This document shows, in pieces, positions 1 through 7,965 of a DNA stretch of 47,400 nucleotides. The notes beneath the pieces were generated by a model that was not told the origin of the DNA, searched no databases, and was given only the letters and a program-made list of their open reading frames with translations. Both the position numbers and the translations under genes were made by a program. The stretch's first letter is position 1, and each line of letters opens with the position of its first letter. The DNA is from Pseudomonadota bacterium (GTDB taxonomy: Bacteria > Myxococcota_A > UBA796 > GCA-2862545), in the NCBI GenBank assembly GCA_947505245.1, contig CANNIZ010000035.1, positions 1-47,400 of the forward strand, given 5' to 3'.

Positions 1-73
1 CAGCAGGGACGGCCGCGAGCCCCGGAGCGTCATCGGCCCCGATCACCGACGGGAGCGCGTCGAGCGAGCCCAT
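1..73 (-). CDS. Partial gene, unknown product (N-terminus only)
   Basis: An ATG at 71-73 overlaps the TGA stop of the upstream gene (TGATG arrangement), and the frame stays open to the window edge, giving 24 residues that begin MGSLDALPSVIGADDAPG. This is too short to recognise. The overlap with the FG-GAP gene implies it is the next gene of the same minus-strand operon. No good Shine-Dalgarno sequence is visible, so translation would depend on coupling. The product is unknown. Confidence 0.5.
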   Translation of the reverse strand, partial: MGSLDALPSVIGADDAPGLAAVPA

Positions 74-2328
74 CAGCGCACCGTGACCGTGCCGGACATG
101 CACCGGTACGGCCCAACGCGGTGCAGGTGCGAGTGCGTCTCGTGGATCGCGTCGCCCGGCACGCCATCGCCGCTGTGCCGATGGCAGATGTAGGACCACT
201 CACCGGGTTGGTCGAACGTCCACGTGAACACGCCTGCGGTGTTCAAGTCCTTCATGTCCGACACGGGCCGACCCGCGGGATCGATGAGCTGCACGTCGTG
301 CGGCTCGGCCTGGATGCTGCCGCCCGTGACCGAGTCGTTCCACCACGTCACCGTCGTGCCCACGGGCACCGCGACGTGCGCGGGGGCGAACAGGTTGGCG
401 CCGGTCGGGACGCGCACGACGTCTGCGTACTTCGCTGCATACAGCCGTCGCACGTCGGAGGTGGCCTGCTCCCCGTGTGGTCCCACCGCGACGACGCGCC
501 ACACCAGCGGACGCGTGCCGTCGTTCTCGTCCACGACCCCGCGCCACTCGGCTTCCGACGGGCGGTACTCTCCGCCTCGATTCGCCGCATCGAACGGCCC
601 GAAGTCGCGCCGGTCCGCCGGCCCGAACGAACCCGAGAGTCCGACCTGGATCACCGCGTGCGCACCTCCCGACCACCGGAACGTCGGCGCGTCGGCGACG
701 ACCGCATCCTGTGCGGGCTCCATCACGGTCAGCTCGAAGCTCCCGCGCTGCTCGGGAGCGCAGCCCTCGCCGTCCGTGCGAGCGCCACTGCGCGTCCCCG
801 CGCACACGTCCCACACGTCGACGACCCCGTCGTGATCGACGTCGGGGACCGACGGCTCTTCGACGACGATCGACTGGTCCGCGGCCACACCGGGGACGTC
901 GACGACGACGCCCGAGGGGAACGTGACGCGGACGTCGGCGATCTTCGCGTCGGCGAGGCCGACCGTCACGAACAGCGGCCCCTGCGAGTCGAACGTCGAC
1001 CAGCCGCCGACGCGGCGCGTGAGCGTGTGCCCGTCGACGACGACCTCGACGAGCGCCCCAATGGCGGCGCGGCCGTGGCGATCGACGGTGTCGATCGTCA
1101 GCCCGTGGGCGTCCCCGCCGCGGTGCCGGTAAAGCCGACCGTCCGACGGGCGTCGACCGAGGCCGTTCGCGACGTAGATCTCGGGGTACAGGTCGTTCGT
1201 CATGTCGCCCGCGATCACGGCCCAGGTGAGGCCGTCCTCCTGCACGAGCCCCGCGCCGTCACACGCGCGGCGGAACGCGAGCCCGCCCTGGTTGATGAAC
1301 ACGTACGGCGGCGTGCGAATGCCCGACAGCACAAGATCCAGCAGCCCGTCGAGGTCGACGTCCACCATCGCGCTGCCGTGCCCGTCCTTGAACGGTCCGA
1401 CGCCCGCGACGTCAGCGATGTCCGAGAACACGCCGTCCCGGTTCTCGAACAGGGCGTTCCCGCCGAACACGCGATCGTGCGTGATGAGCAGGATGTCGTC
1501 GTCCCCGTCGTTGTCGAGGTCGCCACACGTCGCGCCGACGCCGAAACGCCGCAGCGGATCGGACACGCCGCGCTCGAACGCCTCGTCGAGGAACGTGCCG
1601 TCGGCCTGGTTGACGAACAGGTGGTTGCCGAATTCGCGGCCGGTGGCGACGAACAGGTCCAGCCAGCCGTCGCGATCGACGTCGAGCACACACGCGCCTT
1701 TTCCCGAAGGGTCGCCCTGGACGCCCGCCTCGAACGTGACCTCGCGGAACGTGCCGTCGCGCTGGTTGCGCAGCAGCACGTTGAAGCCGCTGCCGTCTTC
1801 CGGTCCGTTGGTGAAGAACACGTCGAGGAACCCGTCGCGATCGTAGTCGAGCAGCACGCCCTGGTGGCCCCAACCCGGGTGGGCCGCCTCACCTGACTCG
1901 TACGACACGTCCACATAGCGCCCGCCGCCGAGGCCGCGGTACAGCACGTTGTTGCCGTTCACCGTGACGTACAGGTCGGGGATGCCGTCGTTCCCGAGGT
2001 CGCCGAACATCGGGCCGCGGTCTTCACACAGGTCGCCGAGACCCATCTCCACGGCCTTCTCTTCGAAGGTGAGGTCGCCGCGGTTCAGGTACACGAGATC
2101 GCGGCCCGAGTAGTACGCCGCGCCCTCCGCGGTGGACGGGCCGGTCGCGACGTACAGGTCGAGGTCGCCGTCCGCGTCGAGGTCGTTCATCGACACGCCG
2201 AGCCCGCGCGCGTACGCGCGGATCCCGCTCGGGACCGTCACATCGTCCCACAACGTCCCAACATCGATGCACGGGCCGATCGCGTCCGTGTCGCCCGCGA
2301 AAGCGAGGCCGACCAAAAACGCGATCAC
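73..2328 (-). CDS. Secreted FG-GAP/VCBS repeat protein with ASPIC/UnbV, TSP3-like loop and C-terminal cupredoxin
   Basis: This 751-residue exported protein starts with GTG at 2328, which overlaps the upstream stop (GTGA). A short hydrophobic leader is followed by a VCBS/FG-GAP beta-propeller at about residues 25-400, with many calcium-type loops such as DLDADGDLDLYVA and DYDRDGFLDVFF. An ASPIC/UnbV module lies at about 418-482 and a thrombospondin-3-like calcium loop near 497-525 (DVDHDGVVDVWDVC). A fibronectin-like segment leads to a plastocyanin-like domain at about 634-751. Candidate type 1 copper ligands are His in EPHDVQ, Cys and His in YICHRH, and Met in YRCMSG. The insert between Cys and Met is rich in His. 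CRTAC1-like proteins share the propeller plus ASPIC. The cupredoxin end suggests copper binding or electron transfer outside the cell (inference). Confidence 0.85.
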   Translation of the reverse strand: MIAFLVGLAFAGDTDAIGPCIDVGTLWDDVTVPSGIRAYARGLGVSMNDLDADGDLDLYVATGPSTAEGAAYYSGRDLVYLNRGDLTFEEKAVEMGLGDLCEDRGPMFGDLGNDGIPDLYVTVNGNNVLYRGLGGGRYVDVSYESGEAAHPGWGHQGVLLDYDRDGFLDVFFTNGPEDGSGFNVLLRNQRDGTFREVTFEAGVQGDPSGKGACVLDVDRDGWLDLFVATGREFGNHLFVNQADGTFLDEAFERGVSDPLRRFGVGATCGDLDNDGDDDILLITHDRVFGGNALFENRDGVFSDIADVAGVGPFKDGHGSAMVDVDLDGLLDLVLSGIRTPPYVFINQGGLAFRRACDGAGLVQEDGLTWAVIAGDMTNDLYPEIYVANGLGRRPSDGRLYRHRGGDAHGLTIDTVDRHGRAAIGALVEVVVDGHTLTRRVGGWSTFDSQGPLFVTVGLADAKIADVRVTFPSGVVVDVPGVAADQSIVVEEPSVPDVDHDGVVDVWDVCAGTRSGARTDGEGCAPEQRGSFELTVMEPAQDAVVADAPTFRWSGGAHAVIQVGLSGSFGPADRRDFGPFDAANRGGEYRPSEAEWRGVVDENDGTRPLVWRVVAVGPHGEQATSDVRRLYAAKYADVVRVPTGANLFAPAHVAVPVGTTVTWWNDSVTGGSIQAEPHDVQLIDPAGRPVSDMKDLNTAGVFTWTFDQPGEWSYICHRHSGDGVPGDAIHETHSHLHRVGPYRCMSGTVTVR

Positions 2329-2762
2329 GGCGACACCAGCAGACGTGGCGGCGCCGCGAACCCCATCGACGCGCCGTGCTGCCCACCCACGACGCGCCAG
2401 TAGCGCTCACGACCGCTCGAGATCACCTCGGTCGCAGCCGTGTTCACCGCGGTGCGCGTCGCTCCCGGCGGGAACGCGGGATCGTCGGCGAATTGCAGGG
2501 AATAGGCATCGCAGGTCCCGAGCCACGCGAACCGCGTCTCGCCCTGGATGGTGACGCCGTCTTCCGGCGTGAGCAGCTCGACCGAACAGCCGGCCGCCTG
2601 GGCGTCCGTGCACCCCACGGCGTCGTGGAGCGCCCCCAAGCCGCTGTTGGGGCACAGGTCAGCGGCGTCCGGTACGCCGTCGCAGTCCGCGTCGTCCGCG
2701 CGCTCCCGACAGAAAGCCGGGACCGGGTCTCCGCACGCCAGCAGGTAGAACAGCGCGATCAC
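2325..2762 (-). CDS. Small lipoprotein with TSP3-like calcium loop
   Basis: About 145 residues. I chose the GTG at 2762 because it begins a hydrophobic leader ending in a lipobox-like LLAC (Cys10). A longer open frame to 2909 would run through the kinase promoter. After the lipidation site come a Cys-rich loop (DADCDGVPDAADLCP) and a beta-rich segment (LLTPEDGVTIQGETRFAW). Both match in order the middle of the downstream FG-GAP protein, so this gene looks like a stand-alone copy of that module. The stop overlaps the next start by four bases, so the two are probably co-translated. It is likely anchored in the outer or inner membrane. Function is unknown. Confidence 0.65.
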   Translation of the reverse strand: MIALFYLLACGDPVPAFCRERADDADCDGVPDAADLCPNSGLGALHDAVGCTDAQAAGCSVELLTPEDGVTIQGETRFAWLGTCDAYSLQFADDPAFPPGATRTAVNTAATEVISSGRERYWRVVGGQHGASMGFAAPPRLLVSP

Positions 2763-2785
2763 GGGATCAGGATAGCCCGTCCTCG

Positions 2786-2810
2786 CCACCCCTGCGTGGG
2801 GTGGTATAGT
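2786..2810 (+). promoter_or_regulatory. Kinase-gene promoter with palindrome beside the -10 box
   Basis: A TATAGT -10-like hexamer (2805-2810) is directly preceded by a perfect inverted repeat, CCACCCC (2786-2792) and GGGGTGG (2798-2804), with a 5-nt loop. No -35-like hexamer stands 17 bp upstream. The start GTG is 22 bp downstream. The palindrome fills the usual spacer, so it could be an operator or activator site. Inferred from sequence only. Confidence 0.4.
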
Positions 2811-2832
2811 CGCTTTTGGTGGGGGATTCGGG

Positions 2833-4560
2833 GTGGACCAGGGGCGACTCGCAACCGGGGGAAAGCTCGGCCGGTACGAGATCCTCGAGCATGTCGCCTC
2901 AGGTGGCATGGCCGAGGTCTATTTGTGCCGTCGCTCCGGCATTGGCGGGTTTCAGCGGCAGGTCATCCTAAAGATCGTCCGCGCGTCCTTCTCCGAGAAC
3001 GATGAATACGCGCGGATGTTCCTGGACGAGGCGCGCATCGCCGGAGCCGTCAACCACCCCAACATCGCCGCCGTGTACGAAGCCGAAGAGGTCGATGGCG
3101 TCGCGTTCCTCGTCATGGAGTATGTGCCTGGACCCACGCTGAGCCGCCTGATCCGCTTCTCCGAACAGCTCGACCGGCCGAACCGGGTCGCGGTCGCGTC
3201 GCTGATCGCAGGAGCCGCACGCGGCCTTCATCACGTCCACACCAGCACCGCCGGGACCGGACGTGGCGCCGGGCTCATCCACCGCGACGTGAGCCTCGAC
3301 AACATCCTCGCGTCCCGCGACGGCCTCGCCAAGGTCGTAGACTTCGGCATCGCGCTCGCCAACGAGCGGCTCACGCAAACGGAAGGCGACGTCGTGAAGG
3401 GCAAGCTCGCCTACGTGTCGCCCGAGCAGCTCGCCAACGACGACGTCGACTACCGCGCCGACATCTTCGGTCTCGGCGTGTGCTTGTACCGGGCCACCCT
3501 CGGCGTTCCACCGTACGCGGACACGAACCCGCACGCGCTGCTGAAGGCGCGCCTGACCAACACGTTCCGGCGTCCGCGCGACGTGGACCCCGAGTTCCCC
3601 GAGGCGCTCGAGCGGATCATCGTCACCGCCCTTTCCGCTGAACCCACCGAACGACAGGCGAGCGCCGGCCAATTTGCGAACGAGGTCGAAGCGTGGATCC
3701 GCTCCGCCCAGCCGTCGTTCGACACCTCCGACGTCGCCGCGTGGATCGCGAGCTGCTTTCGCTCCGAAGCCGATTGGCGGGCGCGCCCGACCGGCCGGTC
3801 ATCGCCCTCCGCCGCGTCGCTCGCGGGCGGGCGGGCGAGCGAAGAGCGCGGCGACACCACCGCGATTCGGCCGCCTGTCGGCGGAGACCCCACCTCGGTG
3901 GGGTTGCAACGCCACCTCAAGCACCCGCAGACGTGGGCCCTGACGGCGACGAGCGCGGTCCTCGTCGGCCTCGGGATCCTCGCGCTTATCAACGCAGCCC
4001 TCCAGATCTTGCATACGGCTCCACCGTTCGATCGCGCCGAGGTCGCCTCGGTCGTAGAGCCACCGGCAGCACCGGTTCCAGCCGCATTGCCGATCCCTCC
4101 AGCGCCCGCCCCTGACGCGGTCGAGCTCCAGCCCGCCTCGCTCGCGATCCCTGCGCAACCCGCTGCAACGCCGACGCGTCCAGAAGCCAAACCCGCGGCC
4201 CCCGCCGCGCCCACGACTCCAAAGAGCCTGTCGCACGCAGACGCGCAGACCGTCGCGGAGAAGTCGCTCAAGTCGCAGGGGTGGACGATCGCCGCGCGCG
4301 ACTGGAAGAGCGGCGTGAGCGCGCTGGACATCATCGCCACCCGCGGCGCCTCGGTGCGGTTCGTTGACGTGCGCGTCGTCGAAGCCGACACAGCCGACAC
4401 AGCCGACAGCGACGTGCCACAAAATCGCCGACGCCTCCGGGCCGCGAGCGACGCGTGGCAAAGCCAGAACCCAGGCCACAAAGACGCGCTCCTCCAGGTG
4501 GCCGCGGTGTCGCCCGGGGCGCCCGATTCCAAGATCCGGTGGATTGCCATCACGCCCTAG
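2833..4560 (+). CDS. Membrane Ser/Thr protein kinase with C-terminal UPF0102/YraN-like domain
   Basis: 575 residues from GTG 2833, preceded by GGGGGA. The N-terminal Hanks-type kinase domain (about 14-290) looks active: glycine loop ASGGMAEVY, Lys47, HRD 150-152 with Asp152, and DFG 170-172. A conserved tail (FDTSDVAAWIASCFRSEADW, 296-315) is shared with the next gene. One transmembrane helix lies at about 367-392, then an Ala/Pro-rich linker. Residues about 467-575 resemble the YraN/UPF0102 restriction-endonuclease-like fold: SALDIIA aligns with GEIDLI, FVDVR with FVEVR/K, then VPQNRRRLRAA and a hydrophobic strand before IRWI. Asp499, Asp512 and Arg514 sit at the active-site positions, while the Glu of GEIDL is Ala497. 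With the kinase cytoplasmic, this domain would lie outside the membrane. Substrate and signal are unknown. Confidence 0.9.
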   Translation: MDQGRLATGGKLGRYEILEHVASGGMAEVYLCRRSGIGGFQRQVILKIVRASFSENDEYARMFLDEARIAGAVNHPNIAAVYEAEEVDGVAFLVMEYVPGPTLSRLIRFSEQLDRPNRVAVASLIAGAARGLHHVHTSTAGTGRGAGLIHRDVSLDNILASRDGLAKVVDFGIALANERLTQTEGDVVKGKLAYVSPEQLANDDVDYRADIFGLGVCLYRATLGVPPYADTNPHALLKARLTNTFRRPRDVDPEFPEALERIIVTALSAEPTERQASAGQFANEVEAWIRSAQPSFDTSDVAAWIASCFRSEADWRARPTGRSSPSAASLAGGRASEERGDTTAIRPPVGGDPTSVGLQRHLKHPQTWALTATSAVLVGLGILALINAALQILHTAPPFDRAEVASVVEPPAAPVPAALPIPPAPAPDAVELQPASLAIPAQPAATPTRPEAKPAAPAAPTTPKSLSHADAQTVAEKSLKSQGWTIAARDWKSGVSALDIIATRGASVRFVDVRVVEADTADTADSDVPQNRRRLRAASDAWQSQNPGHKDALLQVAAVSPGAPDSKIRWIAITP

Positions 4561-4590
4561 GTGTACACTGAAGGCGGCGGGAGCCAAACG

Positions 4591-5781
4591 GTGGATCCGA
4601 TTCGTCTGGCGGCCGGCGTAAGCCTCGGCCGCTACGAAATCTTGGAACACCTCGCTTCCGGAGGCATGGCCGAGGTCTACCTCGGTCGCCGTACCGGTCT
4701 CGGGGGGTTCACACGGCAGGTCGTCCTCAAGACGATCCGCGCTTCGTTTGCAGAGGACGACGCCTACGTGCGGATGTTCCTCGACGAGGCTCGGATCGCG
4801 GGGAGCCTGAACCACCCGAACGTGGCCTCGGTGTACGAGGCGGACGAGGTCGACGGCGTCGCGTTCCTCGTCATGGAGTACGTGCCCGGGCCCTCGCTGA
4901 GCCGCCTCGTCCACTTCGCCGAACAGCTCGATCGACGCGACCGCCTCTCCGTCGCGCACCTGATCGCCGGCGCCGCGCGCGGGCTGCATCACGTGCACGA
5001 CCTGACGAGCGCGGACGGGCTCCCCGCCGGCCTTGTCCACCGCGACATCAGCCTGGACAACATCCTGGCCTCGCGCGATGGCAACGCGAAGGTCATCGAC
5101 TTCGGCATCGCGCTCGCGCGCGAGCGCCTCACGCAGACCGCCGCGGACGTGGTGAAAGGCAAGCTCGGGTACGTCGCGCCCGAGCAGGTCGCCGGCCGCC
5201 CGGTGGACTACCGCGCCGACATCTTCGCCCTCGGCGTGTGCCTGTACCGCGCGACGGTCGGGGTGGCGCCGTTCGGCCACGCGGATCTCGCCCGGCTGCT
5301 CCGGAGCCGCATGACGAACGAGTTCACGCTGCCGAGCGACCTCGACCCCAGGTTCCCGCGCGCGCTCGAGGCCATCATCGTAAAGGCCATGGCGACGGAT
5401 CCGCTCGACCGCCACCGCAACGGCGGGGAGCTCGCCGCCGAGCTCGAGGCGTGGATTCGCACCGAGCGTCAGGACTTCGATTCGTCGCACGTCGCGACGT
5501 GGATCGCGAGCTGCTTCCGCTCCGAAGCCGACTGGCGCCGACGCATGCCGCCGCACCGCTCGTTGCCGAGCAGCACGAGCCTCGCCGGTCCGGCGGAGCC
5601 AGGCCAGGCCGTGCTCCCTCCGTGGGCCCTGCTCGGAGTCAGCGCGTTGGTGTTGTTTCTCGCGGCCGTCATCGTGGTGCAGGGCGCCGGCACGGCGCGC
5701 GGCCTTTACGTCGCAGCGACCACTGCGATCGCAGCCAACGAGGGTTCGCCGATGCCCCTCGCGCAGCGCGCTCCACCTTAG
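4591..5781 (+). CDS. Tail-anchored Ser/Thr protein kinase, paralogue of the preceding kinase
   Basis: 396 residues. I chose GTG 4591 over GTG 4561 because GGGAG lies about 7 bases upstream and because this start aligns the ATP lysine (Lys47), HRD (150-152) and DFG (170-172) at exactly the same numbers as in the preceding kinase. All Hanks motifs are present, so it should be active. The kinase domain is followed by the shared post-kinase block (FDSSHVATWIASCFRSEADW) and a transmembrane helix at about 345-365. Only some 30 residues lie beyond the membrane, so it lacks the extra C-terminal domain of its neighbour. It begins 30 bp after the neighbour's stop, so the two are likely one operon born of tandem duplication. 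Substrate unknown. Confidence 0.9.
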   Translation: MDPIRLAAGVSLGRYEILEHLASGGMAEVYLGRRTGLGGFTRQVVLKTIRASFAEDDAYVRMFLDEARIAGSLNHPNVASVYEADEVDGVAFLVMEYVPGPSLSRLVHFAEQLDRRDRLSVAHLIAGAARGLHHVHDLTSADGLPAGLVHRDISLDNILASRDGNAKVIDFGIALARERLTQTAADVVKGKLGYVAPEQVAGRPVDYRADIFALGVCLYRATVGVAPFGHADLARLLRSRMTNEFTLPSDLDPRFPRALEAIIVKAMATDPLDRHRNGGELAAELEAWIRTERQDFDSSHVATWIASCFRSEADWRRRMPPHRSLPSSTSLAGPAEPGQAVLPPWALLGVSALVLFLAAVIVVQGAGTARGLYVAATTAIAANEGSPMPLAQRAPP

Positions 5782-5788
5782 AGCAGGT

Positions 5789-6409
5789 TCACCAGCGCAG
5801 GGCGAACGTCGCGCTCGTCGGGGTCACCGCGAGCGTCAACGCGTCCAGCATGCCGCAGAACACGAAGTCGCGACGGAGCCGCATGGCTCGACGATCCATC
5901 AGGCCGAGCCGGCGCGCTTCCTGGTGGCCGTACCGGACCTGACACGCGGTAGCGGCCACGCCGAGGTCGATCAGGCCGACGCCCGCGAGCAGCAGCGGCA
6001 CCCCCGGCGGCCGGTCCGCCATCAGGTACGCGCCGCCGACCGTGAGCACCGGTACCGACAGCGTGAGCGCGCTCACGCCGACGATCCCCTCGGACCAGCC
6101 CGTGTCGAGCGCGTGCGCCTCGGCGTACGAGCCGTAGATCGCGAGCGCGCCCCCGCCCAACGCGAGGCCCGTGGTGCCGACGGCGATGCGCGCGGGGCCG
6201 AGGCACTGGGTGCGCCAGCTCACGTTGTTCGTGCCGATACACACGGCAGCGTAGGTGACGCCGAGCGCCGCCGCGGCGCCGCCGACGGTGAACGTCACCT
6301 GCCCCGCCACCTCGTAGACGTGGGCCTTGCGAAACGCCTCGCGGTCGAATGGCGGCTGGGGAAGCTCGTCCCGCTCGGCGGGGATCGCGAGCTCGACGTC
6401 GTCGTCCAT
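5789..6409 (-). CDS. Hypothetical four-helix integral membrane protein
   Basis: 206 residues from ATG 6409, which shares one base with the aminotransferase stop (TGATG). The first 30 residues are acidic and polar. Four hydrophobic Gly/Ala-rich stretches follow, around GQVTFTVGGAAAALGVTYAA, ARIAVGTTGLALGGGALAIY, GIVGVSALTLSVPVLTVGGA and GVPLLLAGVGLIDLGVAA. A basic C-terminal segment (EARRLGLMDRRAMRLRRD) should be cytoplasmic. I do not recognise a family. It ends 7 bp from the convergent kinase gene. Coupling to the ferredoxin and aminotransferase genes suggests a shared job, but none is evident. Confidence 0.65.
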   Translation of the reverse strand: MDDDVELAIPAERDELPQPPFDREAFRKAHVYEVAGQVTFTVGGAAAALGVTYAAVCIGTNNVSWRTQCLGPARIAVGTTGLALGGGALAIYGSYAEAHALDTGWSEGIVGVSALTLSVPVLTVGGAYLMADRPPGVPLLLAGVGLIDLGVAATACQVRYGHQEARRLGLMDRRAMRLRRDFVFCGMLDALTLAVTPTSATFALRW

Positions 6410-7560
6410 CAGCGGCCCAGCAGCGGCGCGAGCCGCTCGATCCCGCGCAGCACCACGTCCGGCGGGCTGCACGTGAAACAAAGCCGAACGTGCGCGGGGT
6501 ACGGGCCGAACGCCGGCCCCGGCGCGAGCAGCAGACCGGAGTCGACGCACTGCTCGAGGAACCCCGGGAGACCGCGGTCGTCGAGGTGGTCCCGGACGTC
6601 CAGGAACAAGAACGTGCTGCCTTCGGGGGCGGGCACCCCGAGCCGGGCTGCCGCCTTGCGCCCCGTCACGGCGTACTGCGCCGCCGCCGCCGCCGCCCAC
6701 TTCGGCCCGCGGTCGTCCTGGTACGCGCGGATCGCCGCGATCTGCGCGGCCGTCGGCGTGCTGTAGAAGGTGTGCGTGCTCACCTTGCGCAGCTGATCCA
6801 TGCCCGACGCGGGGCCGATCACGAAGCCCGCTCGGTTCCCGGCCATGCCCCACGCCTTGCTGTAGCTGTACGCCGAGTACGTGCGCTCAGGGGCGTACGG
6901 TCGCGCATAGGCGTGCTCGCCCTCGTACACGTAGTCCTCGTACACCTCGTCGGACACGAGCCACAGGTCGTGTTTGCGAGCGACCTCCGCGCACGCCTCG
7001 ATCCACCGACGCGGCAACACGCGCCCGGTCGGGTTGTTCGGCGTGTTCACGTACAACACCGCTGTGCGCGGAGTGATCGCGCCCTCGATCGCCGCGACGA
7101 GATCGTCCGCCGAGTGGATCGCGAGCAGATTCACCGGCACGACCTTGCCGTGAAACGACGTCACGATGCCCGCGATCAGGGGCCAGTACGGCGCGAGGAT
7201 GATCACCTCGTCGCCCGGCGCGAGCAGCGCGCCGATCACCGCGCCGAGGCCGCCGGTTGCGCCCGCAGTCACCAGTACGTTCGCGCGCTCGATCGACTCG
7301 CCGGTGCGGTGCCGCACGCGCTCGACGATCGCGTCGATCAGCCGCGGGAGCCCCTGGACGGGGGCGTACCGGTGCATTCCGGCCCACTCGTGCGTGAGCA
7401 GATCCTCCATGTGGCAGCCTTCCGGCGGATCCATCCAGGTGTCGCCCACGTGCAACGGGTACGTCTCGCCCGGCATCGTCGACAGCCGGTGCGCCAACGC
7501 CGAGTACACCGTGCTCGGCATTCCCTCGATCGGCGGCGAGAACCGCGGATGACGCGGCAT
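6409..7560 (-). CDS. Class I/II pyridoxal-phosphate aminotransferase
   Basis: 383 residues from ATG 7560, sharing one base with the ferredoxin stop (TGATG). This is a fold-type I PLP enzyme. The cofactor-lysine motif SYSKAWGMAGNRAGF gives Lys235, NNPTG lies at 175-179, DEVY at 204-207, and an Arg in HVRLCF (Arg359) should bind the substrate carboxylate. Length is normal for aspartate/aromatic-type aminotransferases. The amino-acid substrate cannot be read from sequence. It is the middle gene of a three-gene unit with a [2Fe-2S] ferredoxin and a membrane protein. Confidence 0.88.
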   Translation of the reverse strand: MPRHPRFSPPIEGMPSTVYSALAHRLSTMPGETYPLHVGDTWMDPPEGCHMEDLLTHEWAGMHRYAPVQGLPRLIDAIVERVRHRTGESIERANVLVTAGATGGLGAVIGALLAPGDEVIILAPYWPLIAGIVTSFHGKVVPVNLLAIHSADDLVAAIEGAITPRTAVLYVNTPNNPTGRVLPRRWIEACAEVARKHDLWLVSDEVYEDYVYEGEHAYARPYAPERTYSAYSYSKAWGMAGNRAGFVIGPASGMDQLRKVSTHTFYSTPTAAQIAAIRAYQDDRGPKWAAAAAAQYAVTGRKAAARLGVPAPEGSTFLFLDVRDHLDDRGLPGFLEQCVDSGLLLAPGPAFGPYPAHVRLCFTCSPPDVVLRGIERLAPLLGR

Positions 7561-7913
7561 CAGAGCTCCCCGAGAGCGGGCGCTTCGGCGCCGCCGCCGA
7601 GCAGGCACGCCTCGACCTGCGCCCACAACGCCTCGCGCTCGCTCGCGGCGTCCAGCACCAGCATGCGACGCGTGCCGCCCGGCCCGGGGACGATGTCGAC
7701 GGTGACGCCCTTGGAGCTGCACACCCCGAGGCACGAGGTGCGCGACGACAACACGCGCCCTTTCAACCCGCGCTCCCGCATCCGATCCTTCAACCAGTCG
7801 CGCAGCTCCGCGCCGCCCTGGCGACCACACGAAGGCTTCGGTGATTCCTGCCCGCGATCGTTGCCACAGACGAGCACACAGCCCGCGGTCCACGAGGGTT
7901 TCACGCTCTGCAT
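7560..7913 (-). CDS. Thioredoxin-like [2Fe-2S] ferredoxin
   Basis: 117 residues. ATG 7913 has a strong Shine-Dalgarno (GGAGGAAGC) just upstream, so I reject the longer frame reaching 8090. The four-cysteine pattern of the Shethna/thioredoxin-like [2Fe-2S] family is present: Cys16 (LVCGND), Cys29 (KPSCGRQGG), and Cys61 with Cys65 (TSCLGVCSSKG). Family members are small soluble electron carriers or redox sensors. It heads a unit with an aminotransferase and a membrane protein, and is divergent from the glucan phosphorylase gene with 52 bp between the starts. Confidence 0.8.
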   Translation of the reverse strand: MQSVKPSWTAGCVLVCGNDRGQESPKPSCGRQGGAELRDWLKDRMRERGLKGRVLSSRTSCLGVCSSKGVTVDIVPGPGGTRRMLVLDAASEREALWAQVEACLLGGGAEAPALGEL

Positions 7914-7965
7914 CGCTTCCTCCGTACGGTGGGATATCCTACGTGGCTCTGGAGGATGAGCACAA
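7914..7965. promoter_or_regulatory. Divergent promoter region, ferredoxin unit / glucan phosphorylase
   Basis: These 52 bp must hold the 5' signals of both genes. Both have clear ribosome sites: GGAGGA at 7951-7956 for the plus gene, and GGAGG reading left before 7913. A GGATATCC palindrome lies mid-region and could contribute -10-like elements on either strand. No confident -35 box is visible. Confidence 0.35.

Noticed and set aside
121..1896. A 591-codon open frame on the plus strand
   Set aside because: Shadow of the FG-GAP protein; low-complexity Arg/Asp/Val composition and no domain.
4386..4408. Short tandem repeat in the first kinase gene (GACACAGCC twice)
   Set aside because: Only two units encoding ADTADT in a loop; no sign of wider significance.
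2833..5781. Assembly artefact duplicating one kinase gene
   Set aside because: The copies differ throughout at the DNA level and have different C-terminal parts, so they are true diverged paralogues.
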